A stretch of DNA of 64,000 bases. Source: Sulfitobacter noctilucae. GTDB lineage: Bacteria; Pseudomonadota; Alphaproteobacteria; Rhodobacterales; Rhodobacteraceae. The position numbers and the translations under genes are program-made. A model generated the notes under the pieces. It ran no database searches. It was not told the DNA's origin and was given only the letters and a program-made list of their open reading frames with translations. Location: the NCBI RefSeq assembly GCF_000622365.1, contig NZ_JASC01000013.1:558001-622000 (forward strand), written 5' to 3'. This document shows positions 43,033 through 51,775 of this stretch, piece by piece. Within the stretch, counting starts at the first letter, position 1, and the number at the start of each line of letters is the position of its first letter.

Positions 43033-44114
43033 GCAAGGGTCCACTGGCATCCCTACGCGTGGTCGAATTCTCGGGGCTGGGTCCTGCCCCTTTGGCTGGG
43101 CAACTGCTTGCTGATCTTGGGGCCGATGTCATCACCGTCGATCGCAAAGTGGCCCCGGCCGATCCAACGGACATCAATCGGCGCGGCAAAAAATCCGTGG
43201 TACTTGATCTGAAATCCGAGGCTGGACTGCGTGATGCCTTGGCTCTTATTGCTACTGCAGATGTGGTGATCGAGGGGTTCCGCCCGGGTGTGATGGAGCG
43301 GCTGGGCCTTGGTCCCGAGGCATGTCCAAACACGCTGATTTATGCCCGTATGACCGGCTGGGGCCAGACCGGACCGTGGTCGCGTGTGGCAGGGCACGAT
43401 ATCAACTACCTGGCTCTAACGGGCGCTTTGCATGCGATGGGATCGGGCGACGCGCCGCCTGTACCACCGCTGAACCTCGTGGCCGATTACGGCGGCGGGT
43501 CGATGTTCCTGATCTTTGGCATCCTATCGGCGGTCATCGAACGGGGCGTGACCGGCAAGGGCCAGGTCGTTGATGCGGCAATGGTCGATGGCGTGCCTGC
43601 GATGATGGGGCTTATTCACGGGATGCTGGCCCAAGGGCGCTGGACCGAAACAAGGAGCGCCAATTGGCTGGATGGGGCCGCACCGTTTTACCGCTGCTAC
43701 ACCTGTGCAGATGGTAAATTCATCGCGGTCGGCGCGCTTGAACCTCAGTTTTATTCTATCCTGCTCAAAACCCTCGGCCTTGATCCAGATTATCTGGCTT
43801 CGCAGAACGACCAAACAACTTGGAGTGACCGCACCGCAGAATTCGCGGCAACGTTTGCGACACGTTCACGCGACGAATGGGCCAGTTTGTTCGATGGATT
43901 GGACGTATGCGTCGCGCCGGTGCTTGGCTTTTCAGAAGCAGCCCAGCATCCGCATATGGCCGCGAGAGGTGTGTTTGCTGCGCCATCAGGCGTTCAACAG
44001 GCCGCACCTGCGCCACGCTTCAGCGGGTTCACGCCCCAGCCTGTCGCCCCGCCCAATGCCATCGGTGCAGATACGCAGAATATTCTCTCATCACTCACGA
44101 AAAAGGCCCCCTGA
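43029..44114 (+). CDS. CaiB/BaiF family III CoA transferase (racemase-like)
   Basis: A 361-residue protein with the family start LASLRVVEFSGLGPAPLAGQLLADLGADVI, then VIEGFRPGVMERLGLGPE and YARMTGWGQTGPWS, and an Asp-containing AGHDINYLALTGAL that is typical of alpha-methylacyl-CoA racemase types. It either moves CoA between acids or epimerises a 2-methylacyl-CoA. The ATGA overlap with the C45 acyltransferase suggests that it prepares or consumes the acyl-CoA used there (inference). Last gene of the cluster; a terminator overlaps its stop. Confidence 0.88.
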   Translation: MSKGPLASLRVVEFSGLGPAPLAGQLLADLGADVITVDRKVAPADPTDINRRGKKSVVLDLKSEAGLRDALALIATADVVIEGFRPGVMERLGLGPEACPNTLIYARMTGWGQTGPWSRVAGHDINYLALTGALHAMGSGDAPPVPPLNLVADYGGGSMFLIFGILSAVIERGVTGKGQVVDAAMVDGVPAMMGLIHGMLAQGRWTETRSANWLDGAAPFYRCYTCADGKFIAVGALEPQFYSILLKTLGLDPDYLASQNDQTTWSDRTAEFAATFATRSRDEWASLFDGLDVCVAPVLGFSEAAQHPHMAARGVFAAPSGVQQAAPAPRFSGFTPQPVAPPNAIGADTQNILSSLTKKAP

Positions 44115-44128
44115 AACAGGAGGCCTTT
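44102..44128. terminator. bidirectional terminator at end of five-gene cluster
   Basis: AAAGGCC-C-CCTG, loop AAA, CAGG-A-GGCCTTT. It spans the stop codon of the CoA-transferase gene and faces the convergent DJ-1/PfpI gene. Confidence 0.85.
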
Positions 44129-44146
44129 CACTAACTAGGCGCGTAC

Positions 44147-44707
44147 TTACGCTGCTTTGCGCTCGTGATCGCCTTCTTCGATCTCTTCGACGACTTTGCT
44201 CACGAATGCGTCCAGATCTTCGGGGGACCGGCTTGTGACAATTCCTTGGTCCGCGACGACTTCGCTGTCTTCCCAGTGGGCACCTGCATTTTTCAGGTCA
44301 GTAGAGATTGAGCCGTAGGATGTCGCCTTGCGTCCTTTAATGATACCGGCTTCAACAAGCAGCCATGGCGCGTGGCAAATTGCACCAATGGTTTTGCCGT
44401 GGTCAGCAAATGACTTCACCAATGCGACTGCATCTTTGTTGGCGCGCAGAATGTCTGGGTTGATCTGACCGCCTGGCAGGACCAGCGCATCATAGTCAGC
44501 TACGTTCACGTCTGACATCGGCAGATCGGCATCTACTGACGCACCCCAATCACCGTTATCCCAACCTTTAATCGCTTCACCATCGGTAGTGGCGACGTGA
44601 ACCGTGGCACCTTTGGCCTTGAGGTCTTTCAGCGGGACTTCCAGTTCCGACTGCTCGAAACCGTTGGTGGACAGGATCAGGATTTTTGCTTCTGTAATCT
44701 GTGTCAT
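44147..44707 (-). CDS. DJ-1/PfpI-family stress protein (YhbO-like)
   Basis: A 186-residue type 1 glutamine-amidotransferase-like protein. The nucleophile elbow is GAICHAPWLL, with Cys followed by His, and an acidic residue in the DALVLPGG region completes the usual site. PfpI/YhbO/YraA proteins are linked to protein repair, deglycase or stress protection (family knowledge, mechanism debated). An EcfG-type promoter with 16-base spacing lies 44 bases before the ATG, so it is a likely GSR target. Confidence 0.9.
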   Translation of the reverse strand: MTQITEAKILILSTNGFEQSELEVPLKDLKAKGATVHVATTDGEAIKGWDNGDWGASVDADLPMSDVNVADYDALVLPGGQINPDILRANKDAVALVKSFADHGKTIGAICHAPWLLVEAGIIKGRKATSYGSISTDLKNAGAHWEDSEVVADQGIVTSRSPEDLDAFVSKVVEEIEEGDHERKAA

Positions 44708-44750
44708 TGTTTACCTTTCTTCATTGCGCTGCATTGCGCTTCGTTCTGAC

Positions 44751-44775
44751 AACGCACCGATCTGAAGAGTGTTCC
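44751..44775 (-). promoter_or_regulatory. EcfG-type promoter for DJ-1/PfpI gene
   Basis: Minus strand: GGAAC (44775-44771), 16 bases, CGTT (44754-44751). Consensus elements with the shorter accepted spacing; leader about 37 bases. Confidence 0.78.
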
Positions 44776-44821
44776 GAGATTGCAGTGTTACCTGCGATAA
44801 AAGGCTCTATATTGGTCCGGT

Positions 44822-45469
44822 ATGAAAGATTTCTCCGAAACACGCAGCGATATGATGCTGGACGACATTATTGTCTGTCCGCAATGCGATGCCGTGTACC
44901 GGATGAAAAAGCCTGAACATGGTGAAAGAGCCAGTTGTCAGCGTTGTCACAAAGTGTTGATCGCTCCGCGGCGAAATGCGGGCCTGCATATCATCGCAGT
45001 CTCGCTAGCGGTTCTCTTCTTGATTATCGGCGCGGCGGTCTTTCCGTTTTTGACGATTGACGCCGCTGGAAACAAGAACGCGGTTTCCATCCTCGACGCG
45101 GCGCTGGCGTTCTCGGGGGGGCCGATGATTGTCCTCTCATTGGCAACCGCGGCGCTGATCATCTTTGTTCCACTGCTGCGGGTGATGTTGACGCTCTATG
45201 TGCTGGTGCCGCTGGTTCTGGATCAACCAGCGGGACGCTACGCAATTCCGGCATTCCGTCTGTCCGAAGCGCTTCGCCCTTGGTCGATGGCAGAAATTTT
45301 CGCAATCGGGTGTGCGGTGGCGCTGGTAAAGGTTTCGGATCTGGCGCAGGTTGGCTTTGGCCCCGCGTTCTGGATGTTTGGTATTCTCGTTGTTCTCGTG
45401 ATCGCGCAGGACAGCTTCATGTGTAAGTGGTCAGTATGGCATCGTCTGGAACATCCCAAAACATCGTAA
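44822..45469 (+). CDS. pqiA: PqiA-like membrane protein, first half
   Basis: A 215-residue inner-membrane protein with an N-terminal zinc-ribbon-like CPQC and CQRC pair, then four membrane helices (HIIAVSLAVLFLIIGAAVFPFL is the first). E. coli PqiA holds two such units in one chain; here they are split into two genes, this one and the next. PqiA works with the MCE protein PqiB and lipoprotein PqiC in moving lipids between the two membranes. Confidence 0.85.
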   Translation: MKDFSETRSDMMLDDIIVCPQCDAVYRMKKPEHGERASCQRCHKVLIAPRRNAGLHIIAVSLAVLFLIIGAAVFPFLTIDAAGNKNAVSILDAALAFSGGPMIVLSLATAALIIFVPLLRVMLTLYVLVPLVLDQPAGRYAIPAFRLSEALRPWSMAEIFAIGCAVALVKVSDLAQVGFGPAFWMFGILVVLVIAQDSFMCKWSVWHRLEHPKTS

Positions 45470-46083
45470 GCGCGCGTGATATGGGCATTGTTGCCTGCCG
45501 CCGTTGCACGAAGGCCTTTCGGATGGGCACAAAAGTCTGTGACCGGTGCGGGCACAAGTTGCGCTCGCGCCATCCTATGAGTCTGCAAACCGTTTGGGCC
45601 TTCTGGCTGATGGGACTGATATGCTACATCCCGGCCAATACCTATCCGATGCTGCGCACCCAGACGTTATTTCAAGTCGATGAGAGCACGATCATCGCGG
45701 GTGCCGTGGAGATCGCGCATCATGGCAGCTATGGGATCGCCGCCATCATCCTTTTTGCATCGGTGGTGATCCCGCTCGCCAAGTTCTGGGCGGTGGCATA
45801 TCTGGCCGTCAGCGTGAAGAACCCCACGCGGGTCTCGAACCAACGCCGCCAGCTTTTGTATGAAGTTGTCGAATACATTGGCCGCTGGTCCATGATCGAC
45901 ATTTTTGTGGTTGCGATCCTGTCGGCTCTGGTGCAACTCAACACATTGGCGACAATCAACCCCGGAATGGCGAGCATATTCTTTGCCTTGTCGGTCATTT
46001 TTACGATGTTGTCAGCGCAGGCCTTTGATTCCAGGCTTATTTGGGACGTACAGGCCAAATCAGGAGGCTCGGACGCAGCATGA
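45436..46083 (+). CDS. pqiA: PqiA-like membrane protein, second half
   Basis: A 215-residue protein with CRRC and CDRCGHKL zinc-ribbon motifs and four membrane helices; GLICYIPANTYPML and EVVEYIGRWSMIDIFVVAIL are PqiA signatures. I take the ATG at 45436; a GTG at 45427 in frame is also possible. The start overlaps the end of the first PqiA-like gene by 34 bases and the stop overlaps the MCE gene by ATGA. Confidence 0.87.
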   Translation: MASSGTSQNIVSARDMGIVACRRCTKAFRMGTKVCDRCGHKLRSRHPMSLQTVWAFWLMGLICYIPANTYPMLRTQTLFQVDESTIIAGAVEIAHHGSYGIAAIILFASVVIPLAKFWAVAYLAVSVKNPTRVSNQRRQLLYEVVEYIGRWSMIDIFVVAILSALVQLNTLATINPGMASIFFALSVIFTMLSAQAFDSRLIWDVQAKSGGSDAA

Positions 46084-48164
46084 GTGATCAGGTACCAGAA
46101 GTCTCCGTATCACCGGCACGCAAAGTGTTCCTGAGCGGTGCATCCTTTGTCTGGGTCATCCCTTTGGCGGCCTTGTTCATCGCGCTGTTCGTGGCGTGGC
46201 AGAACTTCAACTCCCGCGGTCCTTTGATCACGGTCGAGTTCGAGAAAGGCGCAGGCATCAAGGCAGGCGAAACTGAATTGCGCTACCGAGATGTGACTGT
46301 AGGTGTTGTCGAAAAGGTCGGGTTCACGGATGGGCTGGGCAGCGTCAGCGCGAGCATCCGTCTGGACAAGGAAGTTGGTCCGTTTGTCGACAATGGTTCG
46401 GTTTTCTGGATCGTTCAGCCTGAAGTCTCTGCGCAAGGGATAACCGGGCTAAGCACCGTCTTGAGCGGCGTCTATATCGAAGGGTCATGGGACGATAACA
46501 TTGGCGGCGAGGCGGATACCTTTCAAGGATCGTCAGAGCCGCCCTTGATCCGTCCGGGGGAAGGCGGGCTCGAGATCGCTTTTCGCACGGTTGCGAACGG
46601 TCAATTGACGGACAATGCGCCAATCCTGTTCAAAGGGATCGAGGTCGGCAAGGTCGGTCGCGCCCGCATCGCACCGCGTGGCAACTTCGCGATTGTCGAG
46701 GCGTTGATCTATGAGGAGCACCGCCAGCTGATCAACGACTCTACGCGGTTCTGGGACACCTCGGGTTTCAGTGTCAGTATCGGTCCTGCCGGTGCCGAGA
46801 TCGACTTTTCCTCAATCGCTACGCTGATCGGCGGCGGTATCACATTTGATACTTTCGTGTCAGGCGGCGGCCGTGTGTCCGATGGTACGGTATTCGAAAT
46901 CTTTCCGGATCGCGAAACCGCACGAAATTCTGTTTTCAGCACCTCGGAGGTCGAGCCGCTTGAGCTGAGCGTCATCTTTGATGAGAACATCGCGGGTCTT
47001 GCTGTCGGTGCCCCGGTGGAGCTGAGTGGTCTGAAAATCGGTTCGGTCGAGGCGCTTTCGGGCGTGGTAGACTATGACCAATTCGGTGACAGCCGTGTGC
47101 GCCTGAACATCAATATTTCCATTCAACCCGCCCGCCTCGGCCTGCCGGACGAAGTGAGCGCGGAAAGCGCATTGGCTTTCCTGCAAAACCGTGTGGCCTC
47201 TGGGCTGAGGGCACGTTTGGCTTCGGCGAGCCTGCTGACCGGTGGTCTGAAAGTTGAATTGGTGATGGTGCCGGATGCGCCGGCTGCGCGCCTTACCGGC
47301 GAAGTTGGCAGCTTTCCGATTCTGCCCACAACAGAGAATGAAATGTCGGATGCGGCTGCCACGGTCGAGGGTGTCTTTACCCGCATCAACAACCTTCCCA
47401 TTGAAGAATTGCTGAACGCTGCGATCAACTTTCTTGATTCCGCCGAAGGGTTCATCTCGAACGAGGATCTGCGCGAGACCCCCGGCGATGTCCGGTCGCT
47501 CTTGAGCGAATTGCAAGGCCTGGTTTCATCCGAAGATGTGCAGGGCATTCCTGTCAGTCTGAATGCAACCTTGCAGCGGGTGGAAACACTGGTCGCGACG
47601 ATCGAGCAGCAAAGCATCGCAGAGCGCCTTTCAGAAGTGCTGAGCGCGGCTGCAACGGCTGCCACGGCGGTCGAGACATCCGTCGAAGGTGTGCCGTCGC
47701 TCATCGCCCAGATCGAAGCGGTCGCGGCCAAGGCTGAAACACTGGAAGTCAACGAATTGGTCAGCGAGCTTACGGCGCTCACCCGTTCCGCTGATGCGGT
47801 CGTCGGCGCGCCGGATGCCGCGGCTTTGCCCGGCTCCTTAAAGCGTGCCCTGGACGAGCTGAACTATACCTTGCAAGAACTGCGCGAAGGCGGTGCAATC
47901 GAGAACGTGAACCAGACGCTGGCCTCTGCCCGTAATGCGGCAGACAGCATTGCGGTGTCATCCCGCGACCTGCCGCAAATCGTCAATCGCCTGACCCAGC
48001 TGTTCGCACAGGCCGGGCGGACCATCGAAGGGTATAACAAGGGGGATGAGCTGAGCCGTGAGGCCGCATCCACCATGCGTGATATTCAAAAGGCGGCAGA
48101 TGCCCTTGCATCTCTGGCCCGCACCATCGAACGTAATCCCAATTCTCTTTTGCTCGGAAGATAA
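46080..48164 (+). CDS. pqiB: PqiB-like MCE-domain protein
   Basis: A 694-residue protein anchored by one N-terminal helix (VWVIPLAALFIALFVAW). Three MCE-type repeats follow, beginning near GPLITVEFEKGAGIKAG, EIAFRTVANGQLTDNAP and LELSVIFDENIAGLAVG. The last ~250 residues are Ala/Glu-rich and helical. MCE proteins of this kind form hexameric tunnels or needles that span the periplasm to carry lipids. It overlaps the PqiA-like gene by ATGA, and the lipoprotein gene begins 2 bases later. Confidence 0.92.
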   Translation: MSDQVPEVSVSPARKVFLSGASFVWVIPLAALFIALFVAWQNFNSRGPLITVEFEKGAGIKAGETELRYRDVTVGVVEKVGFTDGLGSVSASIRLDKEVGPFVDNGSVFWIVQPEVSAQGITGLSTVLSGVYIEGSWDDNIGGEADTFQGSSEPPLIRPGEGGLEIAFRTVANGQLTDNAPILFKGIEVGKVGRARIAPRGNFAIVEALIYEEHRQLINDSTRFWDTSGFSVSIGPAGAEIDFSSIATLIGGGITFDTFVSGGGRVSDGTVFEIFPDRETARNSVFSTSEVEPLELSVIFDENIAGLAVGAPVELSGLKIGSVEALSGVVDYDQFGDSRVRLNINISIQPARLGLPDEVSAESALAFLQNRVASGLRARLASASLLTGGLKVELVMVPDAPAARLTGEVGSFPILPTTENEMSDAAATVEGVFTRINNLPIEELLNAAINFLDSAEGFISNEDLRETPGDVRSLLSELQGLVSSEDVQGIPVSLNATLQRVETLVATIEQQSIAERLSEVLSAAATAATAVETSVEGVPSLIAQIEAVAAKAETLEVNELVSELTALTRSADAVVGAPDAAALPGSLKRALDELNYTLQELREGGAIENVNQTLASARNAADSIAVSSRDLPQIVNRLTQLFAQAGRTIEGYNKGDELSREAASTMRDIQKAADALASLARTIERNPNSLLLGR

Positions 48165-48166
48165 AT

Positions 48167-48730
48167 ATGACCTTCGCTGCCCGCCTCATTTCAATCTTCC
48201 TTTTGCCACTGCTCGCGGCCTGCGGATCGGCTGACAGATACGCTGTGACGGCCCCTGCGGTCATCGAAAAAACGAACATCAGCTTTGCCGCCGTTGAGGT
48301 GCGGGATGTCTCTTTGCCCAGCTATGCCGCTGCGGACGAAATCACGATCCGCGCCGCTGACGGCACGCTGACCAGCTCTTCGGACGTGTTGTGGGCGGAT
48401 GCGCCTGAACGCGCCATCGCGCTGGAACTCAGCCGGAACCTCGCGCGGATGACCAACCGCCGCGTTGCTTCCGAACCTTGGCCGTTCGAGGCTTTCCCGG
48501 ATGCACGGCTCGAGATCAGATTCGCCGAACTTGTCGCGACAGAGGCGGGTCAATTTGTGACATCGGGCCAGTATTTTGTCGCCGTTGCCGATGGTCGTCG
48601 CGAGCGGTCGGGCCTGTTTGACCTGAGCGTCGCCTTCGATCCTGCCGGTGGGCCGAATGCAATCGCCCAAGCGCGCGGTCAGTTGATTCTTGATCTGGCC
48701 CGCTACATCGCGCTTAACGGGTTGAAGTAA
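48167..48730 (+). CDS. pqiC: PqiC-like outer-membrane lipoprotein
   Basis: A 187-residue lipoprotein with signal peptide and lipobox LAAC, Cys20 being the lipid site. The mature part fits the ABC-type auxiliary/PqiC family (SSDVLWADAPERAIALELSRNL, RLEIRFAELV). It should sit at the outer membrane as the receiving end of the PqiB channel. Last gene of the four-gene pqi operon. Confidence 0.87.
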   Translation: MTFAARLISIFLLPLLAACGSADRYAVTAPAVIEKTNISFAAVEVRDVSLPSYAAADEITIRAADGTLTSSSDVLWADAPERAIALELSRNLARMTNRRVASEPWPFEAFPDARLEIRFAELVATEAGQFVTSGQYFVAVADGRRERSGLFDLSVAFDPAGGPNAIAQARGQLILDLARYIALNGLK

Positions 48731-48905
48731 ACGTTTACCGGAAAGTCATGCGCAGATTGGCGTAAACCCCAATTGAAGCCGTGCAACATTAAAAACGGAT
48801 TGAACTTCAACGCTACAAGATCATCTAAAGGTCAGGCGGGGGTTATCCCTTTGATATGATTACCGGGCGCTATCCTCCGCCACGTCGCAGATAAGGAACA
48901 TAGCG

Positions 48906-49391
48906 TTGGGTTCGGATTTTTTAGCAAACATCGGTTTCAGTTTCGAACAGACCGATTGGTTCTTGAGATTAATCGTCGCCCTGCTCGCAGGCGCTATTCT
49001 GGGTTTGGACCGGGAAGTCAGGCAACGCCGGATTGGTATTCGAACCTATATGATGGTGTCCTTGGGATCTGCCATTTTCACAATTGTATCTGTTGAAATG
49101 TCTCAGGACCTTCAAGCGTCTGACATGGCCGCAGATCCGACGCGCGTGATCCAGGGTTTGATGGGCGGGCTGGGTTTTCTCGGAGCAGGCGCGATCATTC
49201 AGGGTAACAAGCGGGTCGGTGGTATGGTCACCGCCGCAAGCCTCTGGGTGGCAGGCGCGCTCGGGCTTTCCGCGGGGATGGGCTATGGCATGTTTTCACT
49301 GGTCTGCGCAGGGTTGGCAGCTGCTTTGCTTGCAATCAGCCGGTTCATGGAGCATCGGGGTTCGGCAGATAGGCCGGACTTGAACGATTAA
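48906..49391 (+). CDS. MgtC/SapB-family membrane protein
   Basis: A 161-residue inner-membrane protein with the family signature LLAGAILGLDREVRQRRIGIRTYMMVSLGSA and GLGFLGAGAIIQ. It starts at TTG 48906, with AAGGAA about 9 bases upstream. MgtC is linked to low-magnesium growth and ATPase control in pathogens; the job in free-living bacteria is unclear. No domain for binding small ligands follows, so it is the short form. Confidence 0.9.
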   Translation: MGSDFLANIGFSFEQTDWFLRLIVALLAGAILGLDREVRQRRIGIRTYMMVSLGSAIFTIVSVEMSQDLQASDMAADPTRVIQGLMGGLGFLGAGAIIQGNKRVGGMVTAASLWVAGALGLSAGMGYGMFSLVCAGLAAALLAISRFMEHRGSADRPDLND

Positions 49392-49438
49392 AAGACAATC
49401 GTATGTTCCTCAGCAGATGACGATGCAAAGGAATGGCA

Positions 49439-49993
49439 ATGATAAACGATCCAATTTTCTTTGATGGGTTTGATGGCCTCCTGCGCACCATTTGCGCGGC
49501 GGTGTTCCTTTATGTTGCGGTGGTCGTCGCGGTGCGGATCTTCGGCAAACGTTCGACCTCACAGATGAATAATTTCGATTGGATTGTGACGGTGGGCATC
49601 GGCTCCCTGATGGCGTCCGGCGTCATGCTGGAGGACGTTACCGTTATTGAAAGTGTGGCAGCGATTTATGTTCTGCTGGGGTTGCAATGGGCGTTGACCA
49701 GATCGATGCTGTCCTCCGATGAGGTGACGAAAGCGATCAAATCGGAACCTACTTTGCTGCTGCACCGGGGCGAGGTGATCGAAGCGGCCATGAAGCGCGA
49801 GCGTCTGACGATGGCTGAACTGCATGCCGCCGTGCGTGGCGCTGGTTTGAGCAGGATTGAAGATGTACAATGGGTCATTCTGGAGACCAACTCTTCGCTC
49901 TCTGTTATTCCGAATACGCAACCTTTGGACGATCCCAGCGTTCTGAGACATGTCGCTGGTGCAGAGCAATTGGTGCAACAGGAACCAGGTTAA
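49439..49993 (+). CDS. YetF/DUF421 membrane protein (first copy)
   Basis: A 184-residue protein with three N-terminal membrane segments (FLYVAVVVAVRIFGKRSTSQMNNFDWIVTVGIGSLMA) and a cytoplasmic C-terminal domain with TLLLHRGEVIEAAMKRERLT and EDVQWVILETNSSLSVI, the YetF pattern. The ATG at 49439 has AAAGGA 6 bases upstream. Relatives in Bacillus sit in the spore or cell membrane; the molecular role is unknown. A paralogue lies at 62010-62528. Confidence 0.87.
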   Translation: MINDPIFFDGFDGLLRTICAAVFLYVAVVVAVRIFGKRSTSQMNNFDWIVTVGIGSLMASGVMLEDVTVIESVAAIYVLLGLQWALTRSMLSSDEVTKAIKSEPTLLLHRGEVIEAAMKRERLTMAELHAAVRGAGLSRIEDVQWVILETNSSLSVIPNTQPLDDPSVLRHVAGAEQLVQQEPG

Positions 49994-50042
49994 GCCGGAT
50001 GGCGAACGCGGACCCGCCGCTGAGTTTATGGAAAGTCATCCC

Positions 50043-51695
50043 ATGACGGACAGAATTGATCTGCGGGTCGCCATCGTCGGGTTCGGCCCCCGCTCTCTTG
50101 GTGCGCTTGAATCGCTCATAGCTAGGGCGATGTACCAAGACGTATGTCTGTCAGTCGATATATTCGATCCCTGTGCCTGGCCCGGAGCGGGGCCGAACTA
50201 CAGCCCGGATCAAAGCGAGCTTTGTATTCTGAACATTCCGGTCCGGGCTGTGGACTATCCGCCGCCCTCGTTTTTAGCCGGTGATTTTCCGTACTTTGCG
50301 GATTGGGTTGGCGAGCGGTTTGGATCTGATGCGTTTCCGCCCCGATCTTGCGTTGGCGCATATTTTTGGGAACGGTTTGTAGCGGTACAGCAAAGTTGCC
50401 CTGCCCATATCACGGTGGCCTGCTGTGATCAGAAGATTGTGGAATGTGAACCTGGCACCGCCGGTTGGATGCTTGGGTCGGCTGCACGACAACACGGGCC
50501 CTACGATGAGGTGCTCTTGTGCCAAGGTCAGCCATCAACCGAATCCGACCCGCAGATCGTCCGGTGGACCGAACATGCAGCGCAGAACGGCTTTGATCTT
50601 TTGTCAGCCTATCCAGCGAATGCCTTGCTGAATGCGGCGCAGGGTTGGAGCGATAAGGTTGTCGCGACCCGTGGTTTGGGGCTCTCCACGCTCGACGTGT
50701 TGCGATTGCTTACCAAGGGCACGGGCGGCGCGTTTGAAGGTGGTGAATACAAACCGTCGGGCCGGGAGCCTCGCGCCATTCTCCCGTTTTCCCTTAACGG
50801 AAAATTACCTGTCGCCAAGCCCGCAACGGGTGATCTGGATAGGCGCTATGACCCCACAAAGGCCGAACGATCAGCGTTCAGTGTTGCGGTTGAGGACGCG
50901 CTTGGCAAGCCGCCGGAGCATGCCCTCCGTATCATTTGTGACGCATTGATTGAGCCTGCGACCCGAATTTGTAGTGAATTACAAAGCGCGGATACCGGCG
51001 ACGATGTTCGCCGTTGGCTGGAGATCGAGCGCAGCGATCCCGGTGCGCAGGACGTGCTTGACGGCGTCGACGCGCTGAAGGTCGATATCGAGATGGCCCA
51101 TGGTCGGACCCCCCCTTCGGCAGGGTACGCTGTGGGTCAGGTCTGGCGCAAATTGCAGTATGAATTGCGCGAGATCTTTAACGGCGCAGAGATTGACGTA
51201 GATACCGCCGTTGCCGTCATAAAGCTGGATGAAGGGTTCAAACGCCTGAGTTACGGGCCGCCGGTAAGAGCGGCAGAAGAGCTTCTCGCGTTGATCAAGG
51301 CGGGGACTATCAGTCTTTGCGTTGTTGAGGATCCAGCCGTTGTTCTGGGACCGGAGGGATGGCAGCTGGTTGAAGAAGACGACAGGATGACGGCGCAGGT
51401 TATGGTTGATGCTGTCATCCCCAATCCGGCATTGGAGCATGTTTGCGATGATCTGATACGATACTGTATGGATGCCGGACAGATTGTGCCAGTTGCGGAA
51501 GGGATGGGGGCGAACATCGCGCCAGATGCGCAATTGCGCGACAAATCAGGTCAAACAGTCAGAGGTCTGAGTATGCTTGGCCGCTTGACCCTCGGCAGCG
51601 TGATTGCTGTCGATGGTCTGCACGATTGTTTTGGTCCGTCCGCCGACCGATGGGCCAATGCTGTCCTGAACCGCAATCATGTAACTGAGGGCTGA
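50043..51695 (+). CDS. FAD/NAD(P)-binding protein (NAD_binding_9 type)
   Basis: A 550-residue protein with an N-terminal Rossmann motif VAIVGFGPRSLGALE and FDPCAWPGAGPNYSPDQ, matching the PF13454 FAD/NAD(P)-binding family. A second conserved part is VVATRGLGLSTLDVLRLLT with the basic KPSGREPRAILPFS. No known enzyme can be named; relatives include uncharacterised oxidoreductases related to ornithine/lysine monooxygenases. The ATG at 50043 has GGAAAG 7 bases before it; the frame stays open upstream into the YetF gene. Confidence 0.8.
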   Translation: MTDRIDLRVAIVGFGPRSLGALESLIARAMYQDVCLSVDIFDPCAWPGAGPNYSPDQSELCILNIPVRAVDYPPPSFLAGDFPYFADWVGERFGSDAFPPRSCVGAYFWERFVAVQQSCPAHITVACCDQKIVECEPGTAGWMLGSAARQHGPYDEVLLCQGQPSTESDPQIVRWTEHAAQNGFDLLSAYPANALLNAAQGWSDKVVATRGLGLSTLDVLRLLTKGTGGAFEGGEYKPSGREPRAILPFSLNGKLPVAKPATGDLDRRYDPTKAERSAFSVAVEDALGKPPEHALRIICDALIEPATRICSELQSADTGDDVRRWLEIERSDPGAQDVLDGVDALKVDIEMAHGRTPPSAGYAVGQVWRKLQYELREIFNGAEIDVDTAVAVIKLDEGFKRLSYGPPVRAAEELLALIKAGTISLCVVEDPAVVLGPEGWQLVEEDDRMTAQVMVDAVIPNPALEHVCDDLIRYCMDAGQIVPVAEGMGANIAPDAQLRDKSGQTVRGLSMLGRLTLGSVIAVDGLHDCFGPSADRWANAVLNRNHVTEG

Positions 51696-51738
51696 CAGCC
51701 AATATTGCCGTGCGAATCGATCTTCGGGACGCTAGTAT

Positions 51739-51753
51739 GTTCTCCTAATGTTC
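51739..51753 (+). promoter_or_regulatory. LexA box (SOS operator), alphaproteobacterial type
   Basis: GTTC-N7-GTTC (51739-51742 and 51750-51753), the direct-repeat operator known for LexA of Rhodobacter and Rhizobium. It is 22 bases before the start of a Y-family polymerase gene, where repression would be direct. Confidence 0.85.
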
Positions 51754-51775
51754 TGACGGGGCGAAGGTCTAATTC

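Noticed and set aside
48890..48915. GGAAC near the MgtC start as an EcfG -35
   Set aside because: No CGTT at 16-17 bases; GGAA here is the RBS.
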